DNA of 64,000 nt from Lacticaseibacillus chiayiensis. Its GTDB lineage: Bacteria; Bacillota; Bacilli; Lactobacillales; Lactobacillaceae. The notes beneath the pieces were generated by a model. The model was not told where the DNA came from and made no database searches. It saw nothing but the letters and a program-made list of their open reading frames with translations. This document shows, in pieces, positions 1-8,457 of this stretch (positions within the stretch are counted from its first letter, which is position 1; each line of letters begins with the position of its first letter). A program made the position numbers and the translations under genes. Where the stretch lies: the NCBI RefSeq assembly GCF_004123795.1, contig NZ_MSSM01000006.1, forward strand, positions 45,267-109,266. Direction: 5' to 3'.

Positions 1-903
1 TTTCATTTTTTTAAACGTATCCTTGATGATGCCTGCTGAATGGACATACTTCGCCCGTTCGTCATCGGTCAATTTCAATTCCGGCGTGTTGACAACGCCG
101 AGCTTGCCGATCGTTGCGGGATGGCCGATCGCAATACCAAATTCAGGATCGTAATTGGCGCATGGGAAAATCCGCTTGGCATCACTGATGATGGCTTGAG
201 TCATTTCGGTCGCAATGGTTGCAATGCCATAACTAGTGTAGTGTTTCGCATTGTAAATCTTCCAACCGCCAGCCCGCGCCGCATCAGCCAACTGATCATA
301 ATCCACCTTGGCATATTCCGCGATCGGTTCGTTATTGACGCGAACCGTCGACCACGCCGTGAACTGAGACTCGCCATGTTCGCCCATGTTATACCCACGT
401 ACATCCGCAACATTCACATGCAGCGTCTCCGCAACCGCACGCCGCATCCGATAAGTATCCAATGATGTACCAGTACCGATAATCTGTGACTTCGGTAAAT
501 CAAGTAAATACTGCCAGTAACTGGTAACGGCATCACATGGGTTGGTAATATCCAGCAAAACGCCGTGGAAGCCGGACGCTTTTAACTTCGGCGCCACATC
601 GTCCAATGCTACCTTGGATGTTTTTGTTTCGCCAATCCGGTCACCATTTGAAATAGCACCGATATTGCCGACTGCAGAAATCACCACGTCAGCATCTTTC
701 AACGCATCATAGTCGTTGACCACAATCTCGGTGTACGTCGGCAACCCGCCTAATGCATCTTTCAAATCATAACTTTCGCCTTCAGCCAATTCGGTTTTCT
801 GGTCAATTAACACCAGTTTGTCTGCAACGCCTTTGCTAACCAGATTGAACGCTGTCGTCACACCGACATGTCCAATCCCAATGATACCAATCGTTCTTGC
901 CAT
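1..903 (-). CDS. L-2-hydroxyisocaproate/L-lactate dehydrogenase family (3' end cut by window)
   Basis: NAD-dependent L-2-hydroxyacid dehydrogenase that interconverts 2-keto acids and L-2-hydroxy acids in the cytosol. Translating the minus strand from ATG at 903 gives 301 residues with no stop before the window edge, close to the usual 305-310. It opens with a Rossmann glycine motif (GIIGIGHVG, about 6-14), has the ITNPCD segment near 119-124 and the catalytic His in GYNMGEHG (His176). The sequence resembles L-HicDH of Weissella/Lactobacillus more than the main glycolytic Ldh, so branched-chain 2-keto acids are the likely substrates; this is inference. A ribosome site AAAGGAG lies 8 nt before the ATG. 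A shortened intergenic palindrome (924-993) sits just upstream. Confidence 0.85.
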   Translation of the reverse strand, partial: MARTIGIIGIGHVGVTTAFNLVSKGVADKLVLIDQKTELAEGESYDLKDALGGLPTYTEIVVNDYDALKDADVVISAVGNIGAISNGDRIGETKTSKVALDDVAPKLKASGFHGVLLDITNPCDAVTSYWQYLLDLPKSQIIGTGTSLDTYRMRRAVAETLHVNVADVRGYNMGEHGESQFTAWSTVRVNNEPIAEYAKVDYDQLADAARAGGWKIYNAKHYTSYGIATIATEMTQAIISDAKRIFPCANYDPEFGIAIGHPATIGKLGVVNTPELKLTDDERAKYVHSAGIIKDTFKKMK

Positions 904-923
904 ATTAACAAGTCTCCTTTCAT

Positions 924-993
924 CATAACGCGTTCCCCGGCGCAGAAATCTACGTGTAAGGACCTTGGAGCCTAAACGCACCGGCTCAAGCTC
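924..993 (-). repeat. Intergenic palindromic repeat, shortened copy A
   Basis: Member of the dispersed repeat described at 34021-34268. It keeps the outer arms (ATAACGCGTTCCCCGGCGCAG on one side, ACGCACCGGCTCAAGCTC on the other) and GTGTAAGGACCTTGG, but lacks most of the central stem. It abuts the stop codon of the TMEM175-like gene and lies upstream of the dehydrogenase. Confidence 0.75.
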
Positions 994-1588
994 ACTCTCT
1001 TGGATCGCGCAACAAATGCCGTTCGACGCGTTGATCCGGAATCGCCCACAACAATAACATTAACAAGTCCAGTATGATCGTTAATGGCGGCCAAAGCAAA
1101 GCCAAAATCATCGCGACAAATGCCATGACAATCGAACCAACCGCTTTCCAGTCATGCTGATGGCCGTATAGCTTCACCAACGCCGATGTCGGGCCGTTGA
1201 CATGCCGCAATGTGAACACCAAGAGAAGATAACTAACATTCGCCATAAACACAACAAAGCCATAAATCAGCTCCGGTCCGAATGCGTCGACATGTCCTTC
1301 ACCGACCCAACTGGTTGCAAACGGGAACATGGAAATCGCCAGCATGAAAAACGAATTTGTCCACATAACGCGCCAGTCAATGCGTTTCACCAGCTGAAAC
1401 AGATGATGGTGATTGTTCCAATAAACAATCAGCGTCAAAAACGACGCTAAATAAATTCCGAACCTTCCTCGTAACGCCCAAAGCGATGCAAGCGAACCGC
1501 TGTGAGGCGGATTCAATTCCAACACCAGGATCGTTAAAATAATCGCGATGACCGCATCGGTAAATGCCTCGAGCCGTCCTTTACTCAC
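992..1588 (-). CDS. TMEM175-family (DUF1211) membrane protein, putative potassium channel
   Basis: Integral membrane protein of the TMEM175/DUF1211 family; bacterial members are potassium-selective channels. The N-terminus GRLEAFTDAVIAI carries the family F-(S/T)-D signature (about residues 9-11), and about six hydrophobic helices follow, with a charged C-terminal tail. Length is about 198 residues, normal for bacterial members. GTG at 1588 is preferred because AAGGGGAT lies 8 nt upstream; a GTG at 1594 would sit only 2 nt from it. It lies 34 nt after the sirtuin gene on the same strand and may be co-transcribed. Channel function is inferred from the family. Confidence 0.85.
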   Translation of the reverse strand: MSKGRLEAFTDAVIAIILTILVLELNPPHSGSLASLWALRGRFGIYLASFLTLIVYWNNHHHLFQLVKRIDWRVMWTNSFFMLAISMFPFATSWVGEGHVDAFGPELIYGFVVFMANVSYLLLVFTLRHVNGPTSALVKLYGHQHDWKAVGSIVMAFVAMILALLWPPLTIILDLLMLLLWAIPDQRVERHLLRDPRE

Positions 1589-1622
1589 CGTCACATCCCC
1601 TTTTCGTCACTGTTGTCATTGA

Positions 1623-2315
1623 TTAGACGTGCAGCTTGGCGAAAACATCAACCGCATCTTCCAACACCATTTGTGCACCTTCTGGCAAAGCAATCCGCTC
1701 GCGGTTGACGGCCACAATCGTCGCATTCGGTTGCGCATAGCCGATTAAGCCGGCAAATGGGTACACGACAAAGCTTGTTCCCACTACAATCAGCAAGTCT
1801 GCCTGCGCAATGGCATTGATTGCCGCGCTGACTGTATCCGGATTGATCGGCTCGCCATATAAAACAATATCTGGTCGTAAAATACCGCCATCTTCTGCGT
1901 GCAGGTCGCTTTTTAAATACGTCTGGTAGTCGAAGTGTTTGCGACAGATTTGACAGTAAATCCGATAAAGATTGCCGTGAAATTCAACCACATGTTTAGC
2001 CCCAGCTTTGCGGTCGAGTCCGTCCACATTTTGGGTCACAATCGTTCCTTTTTCGTTCGTAATGGCCGCCATCTTTTCATGAATGACGTTCGGTTTGGCG
2101 TCAGGATAATACATATTGGCGACAACAAACTTGTGAAAATTCTTGTGGTGGGTTTGTAGATTATCAATCGATAAAGCATACTCTGGATCAACCTTATCAG
2201 CATACAAACCGCCTTTTGAACGATAATCCGGAACCCCAGAAGCTGTCGAAACGCCTGCCCCAGTCATAAATGTAACCCGTTTGGCCTGGTTAATAGCTGT
2301 TTGCAAATCAAACAT
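1623..2315 (-). CDS. Sir2-family NAD-dependent protein deacylase
   Basis: Sirtuin that removes acyl groups from lysines while consuming NAD+, giving nicotinamide and O-acyl-ADP-ribose. Visible motifs: TGAGVSTASGVPDYRS (18-33), TQNVDGL (94-100), catalytic His113 in EFHGN, and GGILRPDIVLYGE (143-155). A first zinc cysteine pair, CQIC (121-124), is present, but the second CxxC normally just before GG(I/V)xRP is replaced by HAEDGG. ATG at 2315 is chosen because AGGAG at 2325-2329 is 9 nt upstream; the earlier ATG at 2324 would touch the ribosome site. Length is about 230 residues, normal for bacterial CobB-like proteins. Confidence 0.9.
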   Translation of the reverse strand: MFDLQTAINQAKRVTFMTGAGVSTASGVPDYRSKGGLYADKVDPEYALSIDNLQTHHKNFHKFVVANMYYPDAKPNVIHEKMAAITNEKGTIVTQNVDGLDRKAGAKHVVEFHGNLYRIYCQICRKHFDYQTYLKSDLHAEDGGILRPDIVLYGEPINPDTVSAAINAIAQADLLIVVGTSFVVYPFAGLIGYAQPNATIVAVNRERIALPEGAQMVLEDAVDVFAKLHV

Positions 2316-2511
2316 CAATTCCATCTCCTAGCACACTGAGCAAAACAACATTCCTGAACAACAGATCAATCACATCATGACGCAAAATTCTTAACCAGCT
2401 CGCAGCATAAAGTCGGCGTCGCAGCTACTTTGACATCAAACTCGTCATCATGCCCCAAAAAGGTGTAATATTATTTATATAAGAAACATTGTAGAAGGGA
2501 GTCCGGATGTC

Positions 2512-2658
2512 ATGAAGTCCTTTCGGTGGTCACATTTTTTTAGTTATCTGTTCATGATTCTTGTCCTTGTTTTCTTTCTTTTCGTCTTCTACCAAGTTAT
2601 CATGCTTGGTATTCAATCCGTAACCAATGGCTTTTTCATTAATTTTGGTCATCATTGA
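2512..2658 (+). CDS. Small hypothetical single-span membrane protein (48 aa)
   Basis: ATG at 2512 is preceded by GAAGGGAG (2494-2501) and encodes 48 residues: a short basic start (MKSFRW), one very hydrophobic helix (about 10-35) and a short tail ending NFGHH. I do not recognise the family. The upstream sequence is AT-rich with promoter-like elements near 2468-2482. Its last 7 bases overlap the 3' end of the convergent HELLH gene. The combination of a good ribosome site, a clean membrane helix and its position in a gap supports a real small gene, but the evidence is modest. Confidence 0.45.
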   Translation: MKSFRWSHFFSYLFMILVLVFFLFVFYQVIMLGIQSVTNGFFINFGHH

Positions 2659-3581
2659 CGGATGCTAAAATCTAAACGGTACTGCGCCAGAATGTCATTT
2701 AGTGGCTGTTGATACAGCTGTTGAAAGGCGTCTGGCGTTGTTTCTTTTTCTGACAGTGGTAAGACGAATGCGTTCTGGTCATCGCTGCGCCCCATCGCCA
2801 CATACGCAGGCTGTTTCGTGTCTCGATTGCGATAGCTGCTGTGCTTAACAAGGTAAACCTGATCGAGTGTGAGCCGCAACTGTCGTTTGGATAAAACCGG
2901 CGTCACTGTAGTAAATTCATGATCGTTGGTCGGTTGATAACCCAACTTTTCAATTTGGGCATCGAATCGCTGGAACAAATGGACAATCGCTCGGCGCAAT
3001 CCAAACGGCGAGACAAGTTTCTGTTCATCTAGCAAACCAAATAGCTCTTGAGCATATGGTAATGCTTGCGGATACGCGCTTACCAGCTCATCAGGTAGCT
3101 GTCCGTCTAAAAAGCCCAAAAGATCCAGCAACGACAGGATTCGGTAAATGATCAACTGATCGTCAGCTTCGGCTGGCACATTCTGCTTGAAGCCTGCCAG
3201 GACTTGTGCAACTACTTCGTCTGTCAGCAAGCCATGTTCGCGCTGCCAAGCAACTACCAGCATATGCACTGCAGCGTTAAACAATGCCGTACTGGTGGCA
3301 TAGAGCTGGTCATCCACTTGCGGATCGCCGCTCAGCAAATGAAATTGCAGTTGCGGATAGCCTTTCATTTGAAACAATAAATGAAGCAGTTCGTGACTTA
3401 ATGTATACGCCACGTCCGTTGTATCGGTCACGACCACCTCTAGCGTACCATCTTTTTTCAGTCGCTGATGACTTTGATCATGGGTCAACACACCGCTTGC
3501 TTCACCACTGACCACCACCTCCAGCGGGTGATCGTAGTGACTTTTCACTTCATCAAGTAATGCCTGCACATCTTTTTGCAT
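2652..3581 (-). CDS. HELLH-containing protein of the lactobacillar 'IpaB/EvcA family'
   Basis: A 309-residue soluble protein with no signal peptide. Proteins like this in lactobacilli are usually labelled IpaB/EvcA family, a name that carries no functional information. Residues 61-70 read LSHELLHLLF, which matches the HExxH zinc-protease signature inside a hydrophobic helix, so a zinc metallopeptidase-like fold is plausible. The rest (residues 100-309) is helical and unrecognised. The start ATG at 3581 has a weak upstream ribosome site. The 3' end overlaps the convergent 48-residue gene by 7 nt. Family assignment is from recalled resemblance; protease activity is inference. Confidence 0.65.
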   Translation of the reverse strand: MQKDVQALLDEVKSHYDHPLEVVVSGEASGVLTHDQSHQRLKKDGTLEVVVTDTTDVAYTLSHELLHLLFQMKGYPQLQFHLLSGDPQVDDQLYATSTALFNAAVHMLVVAWQREHGLLTDEVVAQVLAGFKQNVPAEADDQLIIYRILSLLDLLGFLDGQLPDELVSAYPQALPYAQELFGLLDEQKLVSPFGLRRAIVHLFQRFDAQIEKLGYQPTNDHEFTTVTPVLSKRQLRLTLDQVYLVKHSSYRNRDTKQPAYVAMGRSDDQNAFVLPLSEKETTPDAFQQLYQQPLNDILAQYRLDFSIRQ

Positions 3582-3661
3582 GCTTATTCAAAACTCCTTG
3601 TCATGGCTCAATTCGGTCTGCTTGATTTTCTTGTGGCAATAAAAATCTTTTTAATTCAAAA

Positions 3662-3691
3662 TTGGCTTTCGTAATTTCAATCTACTATCAT
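3662..3691 (+). promoter_or_regulatory. Putative sigma-A promoter of the PEBP gene
   Basis: TTGGCT at 3662-3667 and TATCAT at 3686-3691 are separated by 18 nt, and the ATG at 3722 lies 31 nt downstream of the -10 box. Confidence 0.45.
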
Positions 3692-3721
3692 AAAGGTAGC
3701 GGTAAAAGGGAGGAAATTCAA

Positions 3722-4231
3722 ATGAAACTATCCGTTCCACTTGTCAATGGGATGCTGGCCGATCGTTATGGCAAGTATGCTACCGGGGCAGATGTCAAAA
3801 ATGGCTATCCGATCACGAGTTTTCCATTTACGATTGAAGATGCTCCGGAAGACACTGTCAGTTTCGCACTTTGGCTCCTTGATTATGACGCGGTTCCGGT
3901 CGGCGGACTGCCTTGGATTCACTGGAATGTGGCGAACATTCCTGCCAATGTCACATCGATCCCGGTTGGTGCGAGTCACAGCGATCAGATCCCGATGATC
4001 GAAGGTAAAAACGCCACTGCAGGTAATTATATAGGCAATGCTGATCCTTTCACTCAACAAGGTTATACGGGGCCAAGACCGCCGGACAAGGATCACGACT
4101 ATACGCTGATTGTCTTTGCTTTAGATACCGAACTGCCGCTGAAACCGGGATTTTGGTTAAATGAAGCTCGTCACGCCATGAAAGGCCACATTTTGGCTAA
4201 GGCGGAAATTGATTTACCATCACGGGTTTAA
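3722..4231 (+). CDS. YbhB/YbcL-family Raf-kinase-inhibitor-like protein (PEBP)
   Basis: Member of the phosphatidylethanolamine-binding protein family, found widely in bacteria with no settled role. The 169-residue protein has the family cores: a strand with DYDAVPVGGLPWIHWNVANIP (the D-x-P...HW anion pocket) and GPRPPDKDHDYTLIVFALD (the GPxPP...H segment). The start is ATG 3722, with AAAGGGAGG 9 nt upstream; the frame stays open upstream to 3662, but no ribosome site supports a longer form. It stands alone between divergent and convergent neighbours. Confidence 0.9.
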   Translation: MKLSVPLVNGMLADRYGKYATGADVKNGYPITSFPFTIEDAPEDTVSFALWLLDYDAVPVGGLPWIHWNVANIPANVTSIPVGASHSDQIPMIEGKNATAGNYIGNADPFTQQGYTGPRPPDKDHDYTLIVFALDTELPLKPGFWLNEARHAMKGHILAKAEIDLPSRV

Positions 4232-4357
4232 TTCACGTTTACCAATAGCAGGCAAACAATCGCTTAACCCAGAAGCTAAGGCTGACTCGTGACGCATTGC
4301 TTCAAATAACTACAAGCGAGTTGTATAATTTTAGATTTTTCGTTGTTTCTCTGCATC

Positions 4358-4411
4358 AAAAAAGACTTTGAGATTCTGCATCGCATGATGTGGAATTTCA
4401 GAGTCTTTTAG
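4358..4411 (-). terminator. Rho-independent terminator after the MmgE/PrpD gene
   Basis: AAAGACTTTGAGATTC (4361-4376) pairs with GAATTTCAGAGTCTTT (4393-4408), and reading on the minus strand the stem is followed by six T residues. It closes the minus-strand MmgE/PrpD-AEC transcript. Confidence 0.75.
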
Positions 4412-4484
4412 TTTGGCTTTGATATTATGAGCCGACTTCGTACTGAAGACCAAGCTTACTGCACCACTGCATCGTTCTAATAGT

Positions 4485-5861
4485 TTAGTGATAGTCAATG
4501 GCTGCTAAAACAGCGAACAGGTCACGCGTCTTTTCATGTTCAAGATTTTTAACAATCTGCTTGATCTTTTCTGCTTGCTCCTCTGTTAGATGGCCAGCCG
4601 TCAAACGATCAAACTTATCAACGGCATCCTGCCACGTAAATGGATGGCTCGGCATGCCTGGATAATCTTTAACTTCGTGAACCTTAGTCTGTCCGTCTTT
4701 AGTTTTAATTGTGATTTTTGAACAAAAGTCCTTTGGGTACCGTTTGGTGAAATCTGCATTCGGCTCAACGCTGACTTTTTTCATCAAATTCTGTACATCG
4801 TCACGCGTAATACGTTCCGGTCGAAATTGCGGTTGCATCACCTGTCCATCTAATGCCGCAACTGCCAAAAGATAAGGAAGCGAGTGATCTGCTTGTTCTT
4901 TGGTGGTCACATCTCCCATTGCATTACCATATAAGCCGCCGCCTGAAAAATCATAGGTCATTTGCGGGACATCAGCAAAAATTGAAACAATATCGGATGC
5001 TTGAATATGATACTGATCAATGAGCTCTAGCAGACATTCAATTGGCGCCTGTGTATGAATCATCGCAATGAACTTTTTGATTGTACTTTGCGGTACCCAA
5101 TCATACCCCTCCGTTTCCCAGTTGATGTCAATCGTCCTGCCCAAAAGATGCTCAACGCCTTGCTGACCTTCAATAATCGTCAACGGACCTTGGATACCTC
5201 CTTGAGCTAAATACATCGCATTAAAAGCACCCAAAGCCGATTGCGCCGAAGCTAGACCTTTCCACTCTGACAACGGCTTTGACCGAATGCCTGCAAACGA
5301 CGCATCACTCGCCACTGCCATGGCAATCGCATTAGCAATTGTGGACGCATCCCATCCCATTAACTTTCCCGCAGCTGCAGGGATTGAATATGCCAACTGT
5401 GCGGTATGGTCAAAACCCTTCGACATGAAATTAGCCTTTTCAACCAGAAGCGATTGAATTGACCAACTGACCGCAACCGCAAGCATTAAGTCCTTACCAC
5501 TAGCATCGGCAATTTCTGCAGCAGTTAGCACACCGCCAAAATTATCAGCCGTGTGAGCAGTTTCTGTCGGCGCCATAATGTTATCCATTGCGTCAACATA
5601 ACGAACCAATGCCGTGTGCCAAAAAGCGGCATAAACAGGATTGGAGTAACCGCCAGCAATCAGGGGTACATGACCGCCACCACCAAATTCTCTAGTCTGG
5701 CGGCGACACACATCAATAGGGGTGGCTCCTAGCGCGGCAATCTGACAGCCTAGCGAATCAAGGATATGTATCGGGATTTGCTTTTTTGAAGCCGCAGATA
5801 AATCTTCATAACGAGCACGTAAAGCATAGTCAGCAATTTGTTCAACTTTTGTTTTTGTCAT
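4485..5861 (-). CDS. MmgE/PrpD family protein (2-methylcitrate dehydratase-like)
   Basis: 458-residue cytosolic protein of the MmgE/PrpD superfamily, which includes 2-methylcitrate dehydratase, cis-aconitate decarboxylase and iminodisuccinate epimerase. The N-terminal all-helical domain contains ETAHTADNFGG (about 100-110), the place of the family (H-x-x-D-N) motif, followed by helical repeats; the C-terminal half has the alpha/beta lid. Length is typical. No other propionate or methylcitrate genes are in view, so the substrate cannot be read from context. It follows the AEC carrier by 26 nt on the same strand, which suggests uptake and conversion of one dicarboxylate or tricarboxylate. The start at 5861 has AAGGGGAT about 9 nt upstream. 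Confidence 0.85.
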   Translation of the reverse strand: MTKTKVEQIADYALRARYEDLSAASKKQIPIHILDSLGCQIAALGATPIDVCRRQTREFGGGGHVPLIAGGYSNPVYAAFWHTALVRYVDAMDNIMAPTETAHTADNFGGVLTAAEIADASGKDLMLAVAVSWSIQSLLVEKANFMSKGFDHTAQLAYSIPAAAGKLMGWDASTIANAIAMAVASDASFAGIRSKPLSEWKGLASAQSALGAFNAMYLAQGGIQGPLTIIEGQQGVEHLLGRTIDINWETEGYDWVPQSTIKKFIAMIHTQAPIECLLELIDQYHIQASDIVSIFADVPQMTYDFSGGGLYGNAMGDVTTKEQADHSLPYLLAVAALDGQVMQPQFRPERITRDDVQNLMKKVSVEPNADFTKRYPKDFCSKITIKTKDGQTKVHEVKDYPGMPSHPFTWQDAVDKFDRLTAGHLTEEQAEKIKQIVKNLEHEKTRDLFAVLAAIDYH

Positions 5862-5887
5862 CTTAATCAGATCCCCTTAACTCTCCC

Positions 5888-6859
5888 TTAAATATGCAAT
5901 ATCAATATCAAGCCTGTGACCGTTATTAACATTCCAATGGTTGAAAGTACCAAGATTGAAGAGGCCTCTTTCTGAAATTCTTTGTAGCGTGTCGCTAATA
6001 GAACCATCATCGGTCCTGTTGGTAAAGCTGCAAGCAATAAGCCTTGATTAAAGAACATCGATCCCGGGACTATTCGAAGCAAAAATGCGACTCCTAGAAA
6101 TAGGATTGGAAGGCCGACATTTTTGAGTATTGTTAAGATCAGTGTCACGCTATTGATTTGAAACTTGTTATTCGCAATGGTCATACCAGCCACAAAAACC
6201 GCAACACCAGTCGTTGTTTCACCAATTAGATTGAGTGAAGCTGATGCGACGACCGGGATTTTAAAATCCAAGAAAACCAGAATGATGCCTAGCAAAGGCG
6301 CCCAGACGTAAGGCGTCTTGAAAATCGCTTGAAAGACCGAGTTGCCGACTAACTTACCAACTGAAATGTGCTGTGTCGTTTTTCTTTGAAGTTCGATCTT
6401 TATAACTGTTGTCGTTAAAGGAATAATAACAACATTTAAGACAAGCGAAATCAAGCTAATAGCAACGCCACTTTTTTCCGCACCATAAATTTTTCCAAGT
6501 ACGGCGGGTCCAAAAAAAGGGCCCGCCGAAAAACTGACGCCCAAAGCCGCAATCGCTGAAGCAATCACATTTTGCTTGAAAATCAACTTGGCAACCGCAA
6601 AGCCAATCCCATAACCAATCAACAGGGTCAACAAAAGAGCAACGAACAATACGAACTCTTTTTCGAGCCCAGTTTTAGATACTTTAACGGTTCCGACAAA
6701 TAACGAAGCTGGCAATGCGAAGTTTAGCACCATTTCATTAATGATGGGAATCGGTCGCGTCTTGGCACCAAAGGCATGCGTTCGTTCAGCCAAAAAGCCG
6801 AGTGTCAAAACAAACAAGATTGGTATGACAATCACTAAAGATTGCGTTAATGAGCTCAT
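5888..6859 (-). CDS. AEC-family (auxin efflux carrier-like) transporter, putative carboxylate permease
   Basis: Membrane carrier of about 323 residues with around ten hydrophobic helices and an internal two-fold repeat, as in the AEC family; lactobacillar members include malate permeases. The start is ATG 6859 (MSSLTQSLVIVIPILF), with GGAGG about 10 nt upstream; the frame extends to 6889 but without a ribosome site. It is the first gene of a pair with the MmgE/PrpD protein. The family suggests transport of an organic acid; which one is unknown. Confidence 0.85.
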   Translation of the reverse strand: MSSLTQSLVIVIPILFVLTLGFLAERTHAFGAKTRPIPIINEMVLNFALPASLFVGTVKVSKTGLEKEFVLFVALLLTLLIGYGIGFAVAKLIFKQNVIASAIAALGVSFSAGPFFGPAVLGKIYGAEKSGVAISLISLVLNVVIIPLTTTVIKIELQRKTTQHISVGKLVGNSVFQAIFKTPYVWAPLLGIILVFLDFKIPVVASASLNLIGETTTGVAVFVAGMTIANNKFQINSVTLILTILKNVGLPILFLGVAFLLRIVPGSMFFNQGLLLAALPTGPMMVLLATRYKEFQKEASSILVLSTIGMLITVTGLILILHI

Positions 6860-7068
6860 TTTGGATTTGCCTCCATTTGGTCTTATCACTCCTAGGAATG
6901 GGTGCAGCTGTGTAAGTACACTTTCTCACGGCGATTTTCTTAGCATGCTCAAAAGTGCCTACCATCCATCTGCTGATTACCGCCGATGACGAATTTTTGA
7001 ATGCAACACTCATCCGCTATAGGTTTTTTGTTACTGACTAGCAAAACAAGTCGGTAACAAAAAGCATT

Positions 7069-7347
7069 TTAACCGCCGTCACCAGTGTTCATCCATAATA
7101 TACCGGCACCGACCGCAGCCAGTGCCCCGATACCAATGATACCGGCTAGTGCAAATTTGAAAATGGCAAAGCCGCCGAGGGCAAATAGCAACAAGCTGAT
7201 GAACGGATGCCGCAAAATCGCTCCCAGTAACTTAATCACCAAAAATAAGATGATAATCACTGCCACAATGGCACCAATGGTAATCGCACCTGTTAGCGTG
7301 TGACTGTTTTGCCCGGTTGCATCGCTGACTAAAATATTAGGAAACAT
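7069..7347 (-). CDS. Small membrane protein of unknown function (92 aa)
   Basis: A 92-residue protein with a polar start (about 1-18) and then two or three close hydrophobic helices (about 19-45, 49-65, 66-86) ending NTGDGG. I do not recognise a named family. GAGG lies 7 nt before the ATG. It follows the DUF1002 gene by 34 nt on the same strand, so the two may form an operon with a cell-envelope role. This is inference from position only. Confidence 0.7.
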   Translation of the reverse strand: MFPNILVSDATGQNSHTLTGAITIGAIVAVIIILFLVIKLLGAILRHPFISLLLFALGGFAIFKFALAGIIGIGALAAVGAGILWMNTGDGG

Positions 7348-7381
7348 GCTACCGCCTCGCTTTTAACTTGCCTTACTGCCA

Positions 7382-8365
7382 TTAGTGCAGTAGATTTTGA
7401 ACCCACTGGCCAAGACCGTTAAAGAAATTAACAATGCCATCCCAGATTTTCTGCAGAAAATTCCGGTTTTCTTCTGTGTTTAGGCTTTTGTTCAGCTTAT
7501 CAAACAATCCCTTAGCCGAATTCTGAATCGAATTAGCCAATTTCCCTGCTTGCGCCTTAAAATCAGTATTCTTTAGCGACCCGGCTTTTTGCACGTTCAC
7601 CAACAAGTTAATAATCAGTTGACGCTGGTTGTTGTTGATCACATTCGTTAAATTATTTTGCTTAAGCTGGCTGTCTACGATGTTGCCAATTTGATTTTGA
7701 GACAACGTTTGCTGGCCATTGTTACTTTGAGTCGCCATCTGTTGCTTAGCACCGGCCACAGCATTGTTCAACTGCTTGTCCGAGTATCCGTCTTTGTCTT
7801 TGTTGGCTTGGGTAATCGAACTGAGTGTGTTGACTTCTTGCTGAGCAGCATTGATTTGTTGATGATTGAGGTTATCGCCATTTTGGGCAAACGCCGCATA
7901 GACACCAGCCAATGCACCGGAGCCATCGATTTTGACGGCACTGGTGATATAGAGGTTGGCGTTGCTGACGCCGGCAGTTAATGCAGCATTGCGATATTGA
8001 TCAGCCGTAATGGTGGTAATGTTATTCGTCCCGTTATACGGCACAATGGTGACATTAATGCCGCCATTATTGGTTTTTTGCACCAACGCACTGGACCAGA
8101 CGCCAGAGTTCTCGGTAAACGAGCTTCCTGAAGGATTGAGATACTTCACTAAGGTTGCGCCATTGACCGTCAGCTGACTGGCGTCGGAAACACCTGCAGC
8201 ATTTTGCAACGTGCTGAGCGTGCCGCTTTTTTGGTCGCTCGTCAACGAAGCGCCGAGCGTGGCAACCGGTTGTGACCAAGTATCCGCCCGGACCACTCGT
8301 GGCGCTGTAGTTAGTAATGCCAAACCGGCTGCAGCCAACCCCAGCCATTTGATCAATTTTTTCAT
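7382..8365 (-). CDS. DUF1002 domain-containing secreted protein
   Basis: 327 residues with a clear signal peptide (MKKLIKWLGL..., hydrophobic to about 22, likely cleavage after VVRA near 27). The body matches the DUF1002 pattern: an early domain with LTSDQKSGTLSTLQNAAGV and a strand-rich centre, then a Gln/Asn-rich helical region, and an amphipathic C-terminus (NFLQKIWDGIVNFFNGLGQWV) that may bind membranes. Function is unknown. ATG 8365 has AAAGGA about 10 nt upstream. The downstream 92-residue membrane protein may be its partner. Confidence 0.8.
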   Translation of the reverse strand: MKKLIKWLGLAAAGLALLTTAPRVVRADTWSQPVATLGASLTSDQKSGTLSTLQNAAGVSDASQLTVNGATLVKYLNPSGSSFTENSGVWSSALVQKTNNGGINVTIVPYNGTNNITTITADQYRNAALTAGVSNANLYITSAVKIDGSGALAGVYAAFAQNGDNLNHQQINAAQQEVNTLSSITQANKDKDGYSDKQLNNAVAGAKQQMATQSNNGQQTLSQNQIGNIVDSQLKQNNLTNVINNNQRQLIINLLVNVQKAGSLKNTDFKAQAGKLANSIQNSAKGLFDKLNKSLNTEENRNFLQKIWDGIVNFFNGLGQWVQNLLH

Positions 8366-8457
8366 AGCTCAAAACCATCCTTTAGATTGGTACTTTCATT
8401 ATCGTTGTTTGCGCGCATGCCGTCAGTATATCAGCCTGCTTTTTAAGCAATGATTAA

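Noticed and set aside
40..465. 141-codon plus-strand frame at the window start
   Set aside because: Lies opposite the 2-hydroxyacid dehydrogenase, whose motifs fix the coding strand.
6786..7013. 75-codon minus frame upstream of the AEC carrier
   Set aside because: Overlaps the real start of the carrier in another frame; no ribosome site or motif.
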